Shown here piece after piece: positions 36,588-47,402 of a stretch of DNA of 64,000 nucleotides (the first letter of the stretch is position 1; every line of letters begins with the position of its first letter). The DNA is from Lomentospora prolificans (Eukaryota > Ascomycota > Sordariomycetes > Microascales > Microascaceae), in the NCBI GenBank assembly GCA_029532625.1, contig JARFXM010000009.1, positions 5,624,416 through 5,688,415 on the forward strand, in the 5' to 3' direction. Made by a program: the position numbers and the translations under genes. The notes beneath the pieces are model-generated. The model had not been told where the DNA came from. It saw only the letters and a list, made by a program, of their open reading frames with translations, and did no database searches.

Positions 36588-37706
36588 AACGGCCTTTTGT
36601 CACGGGCCAACAGCTGTTATGAAGAGTGGTGCAATAACTTTCGAGCAAAGATATTATGTTGTTCGAATCCGCATCGTGAAGTATGATTATTCTGTTTGAA
36701 AAATATCACCAACTTTTGAAGGGCGAACGGCTTGATTGTATTGTGAACTCATTCCCTCCATCCTCCCAGAGCGTCCCCTAACGCACCTTCAATAAATCGC
36801 CGCGTGACCAATCGCCTTGGACGGGAGTTGACTATAACTCGTAGTCTTCTCCGAATCATTGAGCATGGAGCCTTCACCAGAAACTGCATGGATAAATACC
36901 CGCAAGGAACTGCAAAACTGCCGTTTCGCCGATACCAATCAAGGGCATCTCTTCGACAACATTTCCTACCCGACGCAAGAAGCGTTTTTGTTGAAGCAGA
37001 CGGTTCCACCATCAACCAGGCCGAAGTCGATATCTCTTTCTCGCCAAGAGAAGGGTTCACGGGCTACTTCCGCGAGGCTAATAACGCAATCCAGGCCGTT
37101 CACCTCGTTAGTCCCGGAGACTTAGAACAGATTGGTCCCGACGAGGTCAAGGCCGCCTGGGCGTAATCTACAATACGGGCTTGAAGGGAGATGAGGGCGG
37201 GCTACATGGTACAGGCGGCGGATATTATTACGAGACACGGTAGCTAAAAGGTGATGACTGGGTTATTCAGACCCTTCGGATGGAGAGGCTCTATTGGAAC
37301 ACACTGGGTCTCTAGCTTGGCCTGGGTGGATGTAAGAACCTCCAGTCTCTCAACATTGGGCAAGAGTCGAATGAAATGATATAGCAGAGTTTCTCGAAAT
37401 TCAGCCTATAGCCGCAGCGTTTTTGTCAGCTACTGGTGCTAGGCGCCACTCACATAGTACATTCTAGTAGTCGTTCTGCCTCGAAGTCCTCCAGCGAAGG
37501 ACGGACTTCGTAGATTTATTAGTACTTCATTCAACATTCGTCCATTTCAGATCAGCGAAAGCCTGTTGCTATGGCCTTGCTCTCTGAATCTCAAGAACAG
37601 GTGCTATACCCACTTATACCCTTCACGGATGACAAGGCGGATCTGTTATCGATTTTTAGTCATCAATACCTGCCAAGAGAAGATATTATATTCTTCTACG
37701 TCACGC
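36588..37706. other. Intergenic; possible gene remnant at 36804-37166
   Basis: A 120-codon plus frame at 36804-37166 and an overlapping one at 36859-37125 show no domain. They are listed only as possible remnants. No other structure seen. Confidence 0.4.
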
Positions 37707-39174
37707 TTAAATTTTAATCGTGACATTCTTTAGGATCTGGAAGTCCGCCAGCCCGTATTTGCTTCCCTCCTTGCGCAATCCCGACTCCATGACGCCCCCA
37801 AATGGTGCCTCCGCCGCGCTAATCTTCCCTGTATTCACGCCAACCATACCAACATCAAGTTCATTCGCCACGTGCCAGATAGTGTTTAGATTATATGAAA
37901 AGAAGTAACCAGCTAACCCAAACTCTGTGTCGTTAGCCATCGTGACAACCTCTTCCACTGTATCAGACACGAAGACAGGCGCGAGAGGACCAAATGTTTC
38001 TTCCCGAGCAACCATCATATCTGATGTAGCACCCGTAATCAATGCAGGCTCGATGAAGAATCCGCCCAAATCATCCCGAATGGCGCCGCCGAAAACGAGC
38101 TCGGCACCTTTGCCAACAGCATCATCAATATGGCTCTTGACTTTGTCAACTGCCGCACGGTTCACGAGGGGACCATGGGTAACGGTGGGATCCATGCCTG
38201 AGCCCACTTTGAACTTTCTCATTCTCTGAAGGAGAGCCTTTATGAAAGAATCGTGAATACCTCGTTGGACGTAGAGTCTGTTGGCACAGACACAGGTTTG
38301 TCCCAGCAGCGGAACTTGCAAGCTAGGACGCCGTCTGCAGCCTTTTCGACATCAGCATCGTCAAATACGATATATGGCGCATTGCCGCCCAACTCCATTG
38401 AGATCTTCTTCATAGTGCCAGCGGCCTTCTCTGTAATTGTCTTTCTGACGCTCGTTGAGCCGGTAAAGCTGACCTTCTTGACGAGGGGGTTGGTATAAAG
38501 TTCCGCAACAGCTGAGCGATTCCGGGTCGGCACAACTTGAATGACATTCTCAGGAAGCCCGGCTTCTTGCGCCAATTTAGTCAATGCAAGAGTAGATAGC
38601 GGCGTTTCGCTGTACAACCTGCAGCTAGTGCGGGACCGAGCTTCCTCGTGATCATCGCGGCGGGGAAGTTCCACGGTGCTATGATAGCACAGACACCAAT
38701 GGGTTGGCGGACCACAAAGTTGGTACTCACGGGGAGTCGAGAGGGGACGATATCGCCGTACGAACGGATAGCCTCCTCGGCGAACCAGGTCAGAAAGGTT
38801 GCGGCGTATTCGACTTCCGCTTGCGCTTCAGCCAATGTCTTGCCATTCTCCATTGTTAAAATGATGGCGAGGTCTTTGGCATTGGCATAGACTAGTTCGG
38901 CAAACTTGTGTAGCAAGCGAGACCGCTCGTGCTCGGTCGTCCTACAGAAGTCTTTAAATGCCGTGTTCGCATGGTTGATTGCCTCTTTGAAGGACTCAAC
39001 ACCTAAATCAGCGATATTGGCAATCACTTGTGACGTCGCAGGATCGTAGACTGGGAAGGGTTTGGATCCGGAAACCCATTTACCGCCCACGAATCCCGCG
39101 TCCTTGAGCAGGGACGTGTTGTAAATAGCCCCTCGAACAGTGGCAGGATGGATAAATGCAGAGTTTTCAGTCAT
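37707..39174 (-). pseudogene. Succinate-semialdehyde dehydrogenase (ALDH family), frameshifted
   Basis: The minus-strand ATG at 39174 opens an ALDH reading through GKWVSGSKPFPVYDPATSQ, ENGKTLAEA, PWNFPAAMITRK and GPALAAGCT. There (about 38609-38614) the segment that should hold the conserved Lys (VVxKP/A) is missing: GCT runs directly into SETPLSTLALTKLAQEAG in another frame. I estimate a deletion of about 19 nt. The next frame carries KKVSFTGSTSVRKTI and MELGGNAPYIVFDDADVEKA. A second shift (one base short) occurs near 38303-38306, just before the catalytic Cys in GQTCVCANRLYVQ. The third part is intact to the C terminus (EETFGPLAPVF, EAPFGGVMESGL). The family oxidises succinate semialdehyde to succinate in the GABA shunt. 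Two lesions hit essential parts, so it should be inactive unless they are sequencing errors. Confidence 0.85.
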
Positions 39175-39177
39175 TGT

Positions 39178-40234
39178 ATGGAGAATGCTAATGATAGATG
39201 AAGATATTGACGCCTAATTATAACCGCAGAAACCGTCCCTATTCAGGAGCCATCGATTCTTATAACTGCGCTGGAGCGCATTAGCCCCAGTACTATTTTG
39301 ACAGTTCCGCCCGGCCTTTCATCGTCCTAAGAATCCTTTGCGTGGTCGGTTAAGAATAGCTGACTACAAAGGGAGGCTATTGAATTCCGACCGGAATTTC
39401 AGGTGCCCGGTTGGTAGGGGCAAGGTAGATTGAGGAACTGCCTATCGCTTATATGACTCAGATTAACGAGATAGCCGACTAACCTGGGATGAGTCCGGGA
39501 GCTGGCACTTTCCCCACCCCGCTCTCTTAGACTCCATGCCATGCCCCTCACACTCGCTCGTCTCCCCACTTTTACCCTTCACGAGCTAGCAACGGTTCTT
39601 GTAAATTTAATAACCCCGGAAAACCGCAAGTCTTCTATTTTCCTTCTGATGATAGGCCCCACAAGGGGAAACAGGCACAAGTCGCGGAGAGTAGCATTGG
39701 GGAATTTGCGTTTCTGCCACTCTGTCTCAATGGGGTTGTAGGTGGCATGGTTCGCCCTGGATTGACAGAAGCCCCGTGGTTTCTAGATGCCCGCGTACCG
39801 TTTCTCGAGATTTTATGGCTCTGCCTTAGAAAAATCAAATATTCGTACGCGTTCCTTCACAAGCTCAATGACGCGTACATGACATGAAAGCGCACACGTA
39901 CATGACATGAAAGCGCACACGTACATGACATGAAAGCGCACATGGTCCATCTTCTCTTCGTCTCCCATGATAAGTCTCCAGCTCTGTCGTCCGAGACCAG
40001 ATGAGGATAGCTTCGAGACCCAATATTTCCTATATGAGGATTCTTCCCAAACGCGATAGAGTGGAAGACCAAAACCAGTTGGTGAATAGACTTAACCGTA
40101 CTTTAGTGTATATTTCACTAGATTTCACGAAAACTCTACCATCTTCTCCGTCAAAGCCACGGCCTACTTAAAAGCTTGGCTTCAGTTGCATCCCGTGGAT
40201 GACTCTGGAGGTTATTATTAGTTCGTACCGAGCT
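39178..40234. other. Intergenic with a short tandem repeat
   Basis: No gene seen. It holds three tandem 23-bp units at 39874-39942. Confidence 0.55.
39874..39942. repeat. Tandem repeat, 3 x 23 bp
   Basis: Three identical copies of a 23-bp unit beginning CGTACATGACATGAAAGCGC lie head to tail. The unit length is not a multiple of three and it lies in no gene. Minisatellite. Confidence 0.9.
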
Positions 40235-41600
40235 CTATATACCATCGGCGAGTCCGAGCAAGAACGCTTGCAATCCCCAAGCTCCGGGATCCGGAACCTT
40301 GCCAGTTCAACATATTAGCGATAGAACTGTATAGGTGCAAAGCCAAGTTGCCCGATGGATGAGAGGAGGGCTTACCAATCCAGTCATCTTCTGCGCCAAC
40401 ATACACAGCTCTCCCCGGGCTGCTTCATGGTTCTAGTAGCCCCCGCGCCTTCCTTTGCCTTCTTGGCCGCAACTTTCACGTCTCCGTGCTCTTTGAGACT
40501 CTCGACAAGGGGGAAGAGAGAGAGTCCATCAGAGTCCGATCACCTGGGGTTGCAGGCGTGTATCTCCTTAGATCCTGTAGCGCTGATACAAGTGTATCAA
40601 CGTCTGGACTCCCATTTGCGCAGGTGTCGCTCTTTCCGTGTCCTTCTCGCGCAGGGCTGCAGTTAGTGCGTTGAGGAAGATGGCATAGACGGCTCCGGAA
40701 GTGCCGTCCATACTCTCCTCCACCACTGATACGATGGTTTGTAGCAAGACCACCGCGTCCTGGATGAGTGGACCATTGTGTAATTTGCTCAGAATGGCCT
40801 CTGGACCCCGCTTCAGACCAATTCCACAGTCGCCATCTCCTACCAGGGTATCGTACTGAGTTATCTCTGGTTCGGTCTCGATCACCCTCTGAAGTCCACA
40901 CTTGAGTGCTGCGTAGGTCTTCCTCACGTCGACGGTAAGCTTACTACCAATGACTGCCTCTCCGATTACACTATTACCGTTGAGAACTGCCCCTGGCTTG
41001 GATTCCCAGGTCTCCTTGGAAATGGGCGCGACCCATCCACATGCTTCAGCCGGCAGGTCGAGTAGATCCAGAGTAGACTTTCCGCTCCCGAGGCCGGTAT
41101 CGCAGAGGCGTAGTAGCGAGACGCTGAAACCTAGTCCGTTGAGCGAAGTTAAGTAAGTACCGGCTAGTATTCGCACAGGCGCCATGCCGTAGTCACTCTT
41201 CAATTCATTGACTACTTCGGCCACAATACCACTCAGCTCCAGGACGGATAGGCCTCCGAGATTGTTGATTAATAGCACTACCTCGTCTCCGTCCTGGAAT
41301 TGAACAAAGTTGCGGTCCACGTCGTTCGGATTGAGTATTTGAGCGAGCATTGTTTTGACCACCTATGCTAACTCGGTTTGAACAGTCTTACAGCCCGGCT
41401 CATTGTGAATCCCCATGCCGATACCGACGTGGTGGGCCGGCATTAGACCCTCCATAGATCCACGACCAGGCACATGGACGTGTTCCATTGAGCTCCCAAT
41501 GGAGACAAGGTTTTCAGACACTAGGCGGGCCACGTTGTGCACCTCGTCGAGCGAGCCACCCAGCTCCGCCGGCGCGCATGCAATTTTCACCTTGGCCGCC
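40235..41600 (-). pseudogene. Dihydroxyacetone (glycerone) kinase, 5'-truncated and broken
   Basis: Minus-strand homology to ATP-dependent dihydroxyacetone kinase begins inside the DhaK domain (ELGGSLDEVHNVARLVSENL, GSSMEHVHVPGRG, GIGMGIHNEPG). A TAG at 41365-41363 interrupts the frame before the KTMLAQILNPND and EVVLLINNLGGLSVLEL blocks. The DhaL domain follows (YDTLVGDGDCGIGLKRG, EESMDGTSGAVYAIFLNAL), then a frameshift near 40570 (LRRYTPATPGDRTLMDSL), another near 40510 (KVAAKKAKEGAGATRTMK) and a third before VYVGAEDDWIG. A normal-looking 78-nt intron (40375-40298) precedes the conserved C-terminal VPDPGAWGLQAF and the stop. The N-terminal part of DhaK, with its substrate-binding His, is absent; a sugar transporter remnant begins at the breakpoint. 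Nonfunctional. Confidence 0.88.
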
Positions 41601-41605
41601 GAAGC

Positions 41606-42305
41606 ATCATGCTTTATACGGCCATTGCGTCCACAATTCTGTACTGCGTCTTCATTGCTATGGTTTATACGGCTGGCAGGCAGCCGAGTTCTCTACACCA
41701 GTCAGATCGCCCCTCTCGAATACCGCCACATTGGTGGTGCCTTTTTCGCCAGTGGCGAATGGCTCATGGTATTCATCACCGTGTTTGCGTGCCCAATTGG
41801 TCTAGACAACACCGGCTGGCCTTTTTGGTTCTTCATCCTAGCATGAAACGTGTGTGCCGTCATCTTCGTCTTCTTCCTTTGCCCAGAGACCTCCGGAAAG
41901 ACGCTTGAGGAGAGTAAGTCCACCTTTACGAACCAAGTTTTGCCGGATGTGTGTCTGATTATGAGTCCAGTTGATTACCTGTTCATGGACGGTGGTCTCG
42001 CTGTGTTGAGGTCGAGCACTCCAAACCGGACTCACGACATCGAGGAGAATGGAGAGGTGCTACATGCGGAGACAAATTCGAAGACTAAATTATGCCGTAT
42101 ATTGGTGAAAGAGATTCTTCCGTCTCCCGTAAAGGAAGGCACAAAGAACCCAGCTCCCCGGCGACACGCGATCTCAACCAGACGGGCTGGTCATGGGGAC
42201 AACTATATCTTCTGCAAGTATCCAGTCTTTCTTCTGACTTTAATGTATGTAGAAGTGGTTGGCCGAAATGAGACTTTGAGTTTTCGGTTCAACTCGCCTT
42301 CGTAG
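41606..42305 (+). pseudogene. MFS sugar transporter, 3' remnant
   Basis: Plus-strand homology to the C-terminal half of fungal sugar porters begins abruptly at the kinase breakpoint with LYTAIASTILYCVFIAMVYTAG. A 4-bp duplication (GGCAGGCA near 41677) shifts the frame to SRVLYTSQIAPLEYRHIGGA and FFASGEWLMVFITVFA. A TGA replaces a codon in FILA-stop-NVCAVIFVFF near 41844. The family signature PETSGKTLEE follows and a 57-nt intron (41914-41970) joins to IDYLFMDGGLAVL. The N-terminal helices are missing. At least two inactivating lesions plus truncation. Confidence 0.85.
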
Positions 42306-43061
42306 CCTGGTTTGTATACAAGATGCGAAGTTGTCTACTATTCCAGATTTGGAGGGGAAAGCTGCATTAAAATCTCATTCATGAAACTCAAGTGGGTCCG
42401 CGGATGAAATATCAAGCTGAGTTTTGCAAAAAAAAAAAAAAAAAAAAACCATCGTACCATGGCATTAAGGATGCTTTCTATTTGGTAACGTCGAAGTACT
42501 CTTGATATGAACTGTCGCTAAGGAGCAATCGAAAGCCGAGATTAAGTAACAGCGTACTACTCTAGACGTGATACATTTTTGGACATGGATCCATCTCGCT
42601 AGTCTGCAAGTCTTCTGTAACTGTGTGCCTGACCCTCAAAATCCGCCATCGACCAAATCTACGACATGAGTTTCGTGCAGAACTGTACCCATCCATTTCG
42701 CAAATTCGGCATGATGGGGATCCTTCGTAATATAATGGTCCCGATCTTCCACGGAAGAAAACTCAACAAAGAATATATGCGTATACCCGTTCTACAATCT
42801 TACAAAACAGAAAAGAGAATAAAGAACAAACCGAGGTTGAAGCATGTCTACCTGTTCTAGTCTTCGAGTTATATTAAACACCCGACGAATCCGTTTATGG
42901 CACTGAGTAGGTTTGATGATAAGTGATGAATCCTCGGTGAATCTTCTTTGTCCTATTTTTGCGAAATTTGACTAATACTTTAGGTCATTATAACTTTCTT
43001 CACTGTTTCCACATTCATATCATCCATGGATCTTGAAGGCCCCTGAGCAGTTATCACAACA
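42306..43061. other. Intergenic with a 21-base A run
   Basis: No gene seen. A homopolymer of 21 A lies at 42428-42448. It could be a relic of a retroposed poly-A tail, but no LINE-like sequence is visible next to it. Confidence 0.5.
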
Positions 43062-44154
43062 TTAGGAATTCAACTTAATCTGCGCTTTGCAAGGATATCT
43101 CGAGGAGACTCCAGGCAGACCAGCGTCCGAGATTTCCCCGGCTACAGCGATAAAGACTGAGTTGTGCCTGCTTTTCGGAAGCCTGTTCTGGCGTTGGCGT
43201 AGCGGACTGATCAATACAAAGGGCGTCAACCCAGAGATACCGCATACCTAGCCGCTTAGTCACCGTTATCGCGTCTTCTATAGTTGCAGGCAGATTTCTA
43301 ACCTCCAGCGCTCTGTCCTGTGGGTACACGCCTCCCCATACGTAACTCAGCGCCACGTAATGGCTTCCAGGAGAGTAAGGGACCACCTCGCGCAATGAGA
43401 CATCGATCATCTTTGTCGTCGAGAGCTCTTGGCTAAGGACGGGTTGGCAGCTATCACTGTGAGTGTTGAAGCAGGCGTAGAGGTGTTTCCTGGTGACGTC
43501 AAAATCAATGGGGCTATCGACGAGCCGTGCGTTGTTAAAGCGCCTTGCGGAACGCAGTGGATCAATACCAATGGATGAAGCGAGCTTGATACCTAGCGAG
43601 AGGCTGTGGTTCCCAACTGTGGCGGAATCTAAGGAGAAGGAAAACCGAGCCAGTCCTACCACATAAGCATAGGACATCATGACGTCTTGTAAAAGTTGAT
43701 CCTAGCCATTCTTTTGAAGGTATTGCGGGAACGGCTCCAGCTTATATTGCTCATCCTCCGGATCCAACCATCTCGCGGCGTAATGCAGGAGAGTAAACGG
43801 CAAAGCTGACAAGACGACGTGAGGCAAAGAGCAGACAGCTTTCCCAAGAGCATCAGGCAATTTCCTTAACTTTCCATATGATACATTATTAGCATGGGTA
43901 GCGTTTGCCAATGCCCGAATGTCTGAGGGGGTCTTAGTCGTTCTCTTACTCCAACACCCATCGAACGTTGTAACGAGAGCAACGGTTACAAAGACTACTT
44001 GGTCTTTGCTGGAGTGACTTGATGAGTTGGTGGTCTTCGTGCGAGAGAGCCACCACCGCTGCTGGGCTGGACCCATGCTGTATGGTAGGATATGGCTGTC
44101 CGGCCGGCTCGAGACGCCGGCAGAATATGCAGAGCCTTAAGTTAGAGTCGGACA
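43062..44154 (-). pseudogene. HET-domain (heterokaryon incompatibility) gene, broken
   Basis: A minus-strand start at 44154 gives MSDSNLRLCIFCRRLEP, then CNRCSRYN. Homology then jumps frames (CLTSSCQLCRLLSCITPRD, DPEDEQYKLEPFPQYLQKNG) to a long segment ending in the HET core: GSHYVALSYVWGG, LPATIEDAITVTKRLG and RYLWVDALCIDQS. After EKQAQL, the expected following block is deleted, and IAVAGEISDAGLPGVSSR resumes in another frame and then stops. HET proteins trigger cell death in non-self recognition. The multiple shifts and the missing C-terminal region make this copy unlikely to work. An unusual splice pattern could rescue part of it, but not the deletion. Confidence 0.75.
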
Positions 44155-44835
44155 TGTTCGAGGTCAAAAGCTTTTTTCTTGTTTTATCATAAATCGGGTT
44201 TTCCAGGGGCATATGGGTGTGTGTGTCTTTTCTTTTCTGAGAGAAAGTCGACAGGTCCCCAAGCAGTGAACCGACCTTGGGACTTTCCCATATTACCCAG
44301 TACGTACCAAGGCTTGGCAAGCCGTTACACGACAACACGACAACAGCCCAACAGGCCACGACCACACGAGGTAAGGCGCGAAAAGCGGTTTGATGCCATA
44401 TTCTCTAGTAGGATGTTTTAAGGGAGCTTCTTGAGGTCAATTCTCTGCATTACACAGCGGGGTTTGACCAGGGACCCCGTTCATTGGTGTAGCGAGAGGA
44501 GGATAAATGTGATTCATGACCTGGCATTGCATGCAGCTTGACCGCGAGCCAATGAACAACCCTGCCCAGGAGAAGGGCTTCTCGATGTCGACACGGACCT
44601 TCCGAAGTAGGGATCCCGTTAGAAGCCCACCATCAGCTCACCCTAAGCGTCGTTTTCAACGCATGGTCATGTCATCCCGTATCGTTTAGTCCCCATTCCT
44701 TTCATCACTTACATATACTGTTCTGGCTTCTCACAGTTTTTCCAATTCCGCTCTTCAAACCTAACGCTTTTATCCTTGGAGTGGGACCGTTTTGCCCATC
44801 GAACGTACTCCTGCAGAAAGGATAGATCCGAAAGG
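44155..44835. other. Intergenic, promoter of the LaeA-like gene
   Basis: No gene seen between the divergent HET pseudogene and the methyltransferase. The 3' 100 bases are pyrimidine-rich. Confidence 0.5.
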
Positions 44836-46005
44836 ATGTCAACCCCGCCCGATCAGACAAGCCCGAAAAGCGCAGCAAGTCGCCAAGGAAAAGCAAGCCC
44901 TCATGGAACTGCACGCGGTGAAAATGATGACACGGTCCCCGCAACTCTCGAAGTAGACCCGCAGGTCGCCGCCGAGATACGCGATAACGATCTCGAATCC
45001 TTCAGCGACACCGGCAGTCTCCTCTCCTCTACGGTCTCTCTTTCTGAGAGCATTTTCGAGTACCGAAAACTGCACGGCCGCACGTTCCAGAAGACAGCCA
45101 CGACCGAGTACTGGGCCCCCAATGACGAGCAGCAAAATGAGGGCCTAGATATCATCCACACCGTCCTCCTCATGGCTCTCGACGACAAGCTCTTCCTTGC
45201 TCCTGTGAAAGATGACGTGCAGAGGGTGTTGGACGTAGGTACCGGCACGGGGATCTGGGCCGTCGACTTCGCGGACCAGTTCCCGGCGGCTGAGGTGACG
45301 GGCACCGACATTAGCCCCATCCAACCCAACTGGGTCCCACCCAACGTGACCTTCGTCGTCGACGATTGCCTGCTCGACTGGACCTGGCCCGAGGACCACT
45401 TCGACTTTGTCCACATGCGCTGTCTCTACGGATGCATCCCTGATTTCGGCGCCCTCTACGCCAAAGCCTTCCGCCACATCCGGCCCGGTGGCTGGATCGA
45501 ATGCGTGGAGATGGACGTCAAGATCCATTCCGACCACGTCGACATACCCGCCGATCACGTCTTCAACTTGTGGGCGCAGTGCATGTACGAGGCGGGAGAC
45601 AAGCTGGGCCGCACATTCCGCATCCCTCTCGGCCACGCCATGCGCGATCACCTGCTTGACGCCGGATTCGTCGACGTGGTCGAGAAAAAGGTCAAGATTC
45701 CACTGCATGGATGGCCCAAAGACCCCCACCTCCAGAAGACGGGGTACCTGGCGCAGGCGGCGCTCGACCAGAGCCTGGAGGGATTCGTCTTATACCTGCT
45801 GACAGAGGTGCTGGGCTGGAAGCATGAGGAGGCCGTGGTGTTGATCGCCAAGATGAGGTCGGAGATCAAGAAGATCTCTTACTGTCCCTGGTTCATAACG
45901 TGAGCTCGTCTTTCCTGATGCGCTTCCAGGCCCCAGACATGGAAGATGTACTAATTTGCTTGTTTCAGGACGGTTGTCTACGGTCGTAAACCCGAGACCC
46001 TCTAA
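44836..46005 (+). CDS. LaeA-like / TAM-type SAM methyltransferase (366 aa)
   Basis: Two exons, 44836-45899 and 45969-46005 (intron 69 nt), 1101 nt in frame. The last exon adds the conserved tail TVVYGRKPE. The N-terminal ~80 residues are disordered and acidic. The catalytic domain follows: SESIFEYRKLHGRTFQ, EYWAPNDEQQNEGLDIIH, motif I VLDVGTGTGIWAVDFA, VTGTDISPIQPNWVPPN, DDCLLDWTWPEDHFDFVHMR and HIRPGGWIECVEMD. This order is that of the large fungal family around LaeA, the global regulator of secondary metabolism. Many members are not LaeA orthologues, and the substrate is unknown. The gene is GC-rich and looks intact, the last such gene before the AT-rich repeat zone. Confidence 0.9.
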
Positions 46006-46306
46006 ACCAGAGGGCTCACAGCCACCGTTAGGATGAAGCTTTGGCGCATGGTATTCTTTTAAATTATTAATGATGCATTCATCTAAGGAAGAGGCTCCAG
46101 GAGGGCTCATAGGGGGTTGATTAGCTTAAGAATAGGACAGGGCATGTCACAGCTTATATACTCATTCCTCTTTCAACATCTGATCCATACCCCACTTTTA
46201 TTAGTATAGGTATAGGCCTACTGTTGCACCATACCATGTAAGCAAGTGTGGGCACGCCCTGGCAGAACTTCAGCAGTAAGCAAGCAATACTAGAGGTTGA
46301 AGGCAA
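46006..46306. other. Transition from gene arm to AT-rich repeat zone
   Basis: No gene. Base composition drops to AT-rich, RIP-like sequence here. Confidence 0.6.
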
Positions 46307-46790
46307 GGAAATATATAAAGGAAGTAAGGAACTATAATCTAGATAGAAAGAATGAGACTATTTTACTATGATAAGAGAATACCTGACTGCCAGTCTTAGG
46401 TCATTCTGCTAGAACAACTACCAAGACTATTACAGCTTATTGCCATGTCTGCTTGCTTACTAGCTGCTAAGCTGCTAACAAGTAAGTAGGAGGGTTCTAT
46501 AATACTATTCATAGATTCAATATGCTTACTAGTTTATATAAGTTCACCTCTATATAGTTAGTTAGTGTTACAGCTCATGCCATGTCCGCTTGCTTACTAG
46601 CTGCTAAGCTGCTAACAAGTAAGTAGGAGGGTTCTATAATACTATTCATAGATTTAAGATGATTACTAGTTTCACATTAGTTAACCTCTATATATTCTAT
46701 TTATATATAGTATAGGTATTCCTTTATAATAGTAAAATAGTCTTATTCTTTCTATCTAGCTTATAGTTCCTTACTTCCTTTATATATTCC
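46307..46790. mobile_element. RIP-mutated element with ~78-bp terminal inverted repeats
   Basis: The segment 46307-46384 is nearly the reverse complement of 46714-46790, with scattered transition differences. The shared core is ATAGAAAGAATGAGACTATT and its complement. The interior holds two tandem copies of a ~138-bp unit (next entry) and no coding capacity. It resembles a nonautonomous DNA element. I found no clear target duplication. Confidence 0.65.
46431..46700. repeat. Two tandem ~138-bp units
   Basis: Units starting ACAGCTTATTGCCATGTCTG (46432) and ACAGCTCATGCCATGTCCGC (46570) share long identity through GCTAAGCTGCTAACAAGTAA and GGGTTCTATAATACTATTCA, with transition differences. A related, less mutated copy is at 63129-63210. 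Confidence 0.75.
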
Positions 46791-46969
46791 TTACTTTTAA
46801 CTTTTAGTATTACTTACTTACTACTAAGGTTCTACTAGAGTATATTTATATTTACTTATATTAGTATAATATATTATAGAGTACCTCTATACTTACTTAT
46901 ATAATATAGTATAATAATACCCCTAGCTAGTAAGAAAAATAATTAATAACCTTATTAATACTTTACTAA
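46791..46969. other. AT-rich spacer; ACTAA flank of the old retroelement
   Basis: No gene. The last five bases (46965-46969, ACTAA) are the left target duplication of the old element. Confidence 0.7.
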
Positions 46970-47402
46970 TATGACATTCCAACACTTCCAATAGGGTTAG
47001 TCGCTTTAAGGTTAGAACAGTTAGGCCTATTAGTAGATAAGTGAGGCAGTCAGACAGTAACAATAAAAGTCTATAATATATATTCAAGTATAGTTCATAG
47101 AGTGACTTGAATTAACTACTATAGAACTAAAGAATAACTAGAATACATGATAGTAATAACTATAACTTATATAGACTTCATCTTCCTTAGGACTATAGGC
47201 CCTGAAGGTACAGTCCTTCTATAGACTATACTTACCTCTAATACAGTCCCCTATAGACTACTTGTATTCTAAGTGCAGTCCTCTATTGATTAGCCCAGGT
47301 TATACTACCTAATCCTAGTCTTTCTAGGTTACACCAGAGTTTACCCTTTTCTACTATACTTATCTGCCTAGCCTGTATAAGAGGCTAGATCAGCCTATGA
47401 CA
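46970..47402 (-). repeat. Left LTR of the old element (433 bp)
   Basis: It starts TATGACATTCC and ends CTATGACA, the mutated form of TGTGACGTTCC...GTGACA. It lacks about 33 bp relative to the young LTR within the palindrome array. Confidence 0.93.

Noticed and set aside
36660..36672. GTTCGAATCC, a T-loop-like motif suggesting a tRNA
   Set aside because: No acceptor, D-arm or anticodon stem could be paired around it. I found no tRNA or rRNA gene in the window.
36804..37166. 120-codon plus frame
   Set aside because: Two overlapping frames are equally open and neither shows a domain. Kept only as a possible remnant in the intergenic note.
39874..39942. Three 23-bp units as a CRISPR-like array
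   Set aside because: The units are directly adjacent with no spacers, in a eukaryotic genome; a simple minisatellite.
42428..42448. 21-A run as evidence of a LINE or processed copy
   Set aside because: No reverse transcriptase, no duplicated target and no gene-like sequence upstream; a homopolymer alone is not enough.
28757..42460. Shared 12-mer CATCGTACCATG near two homopolymer runs
   Set aside because: A 12-base match is expected many times by chance in 64 kb, and the flanks do not match.
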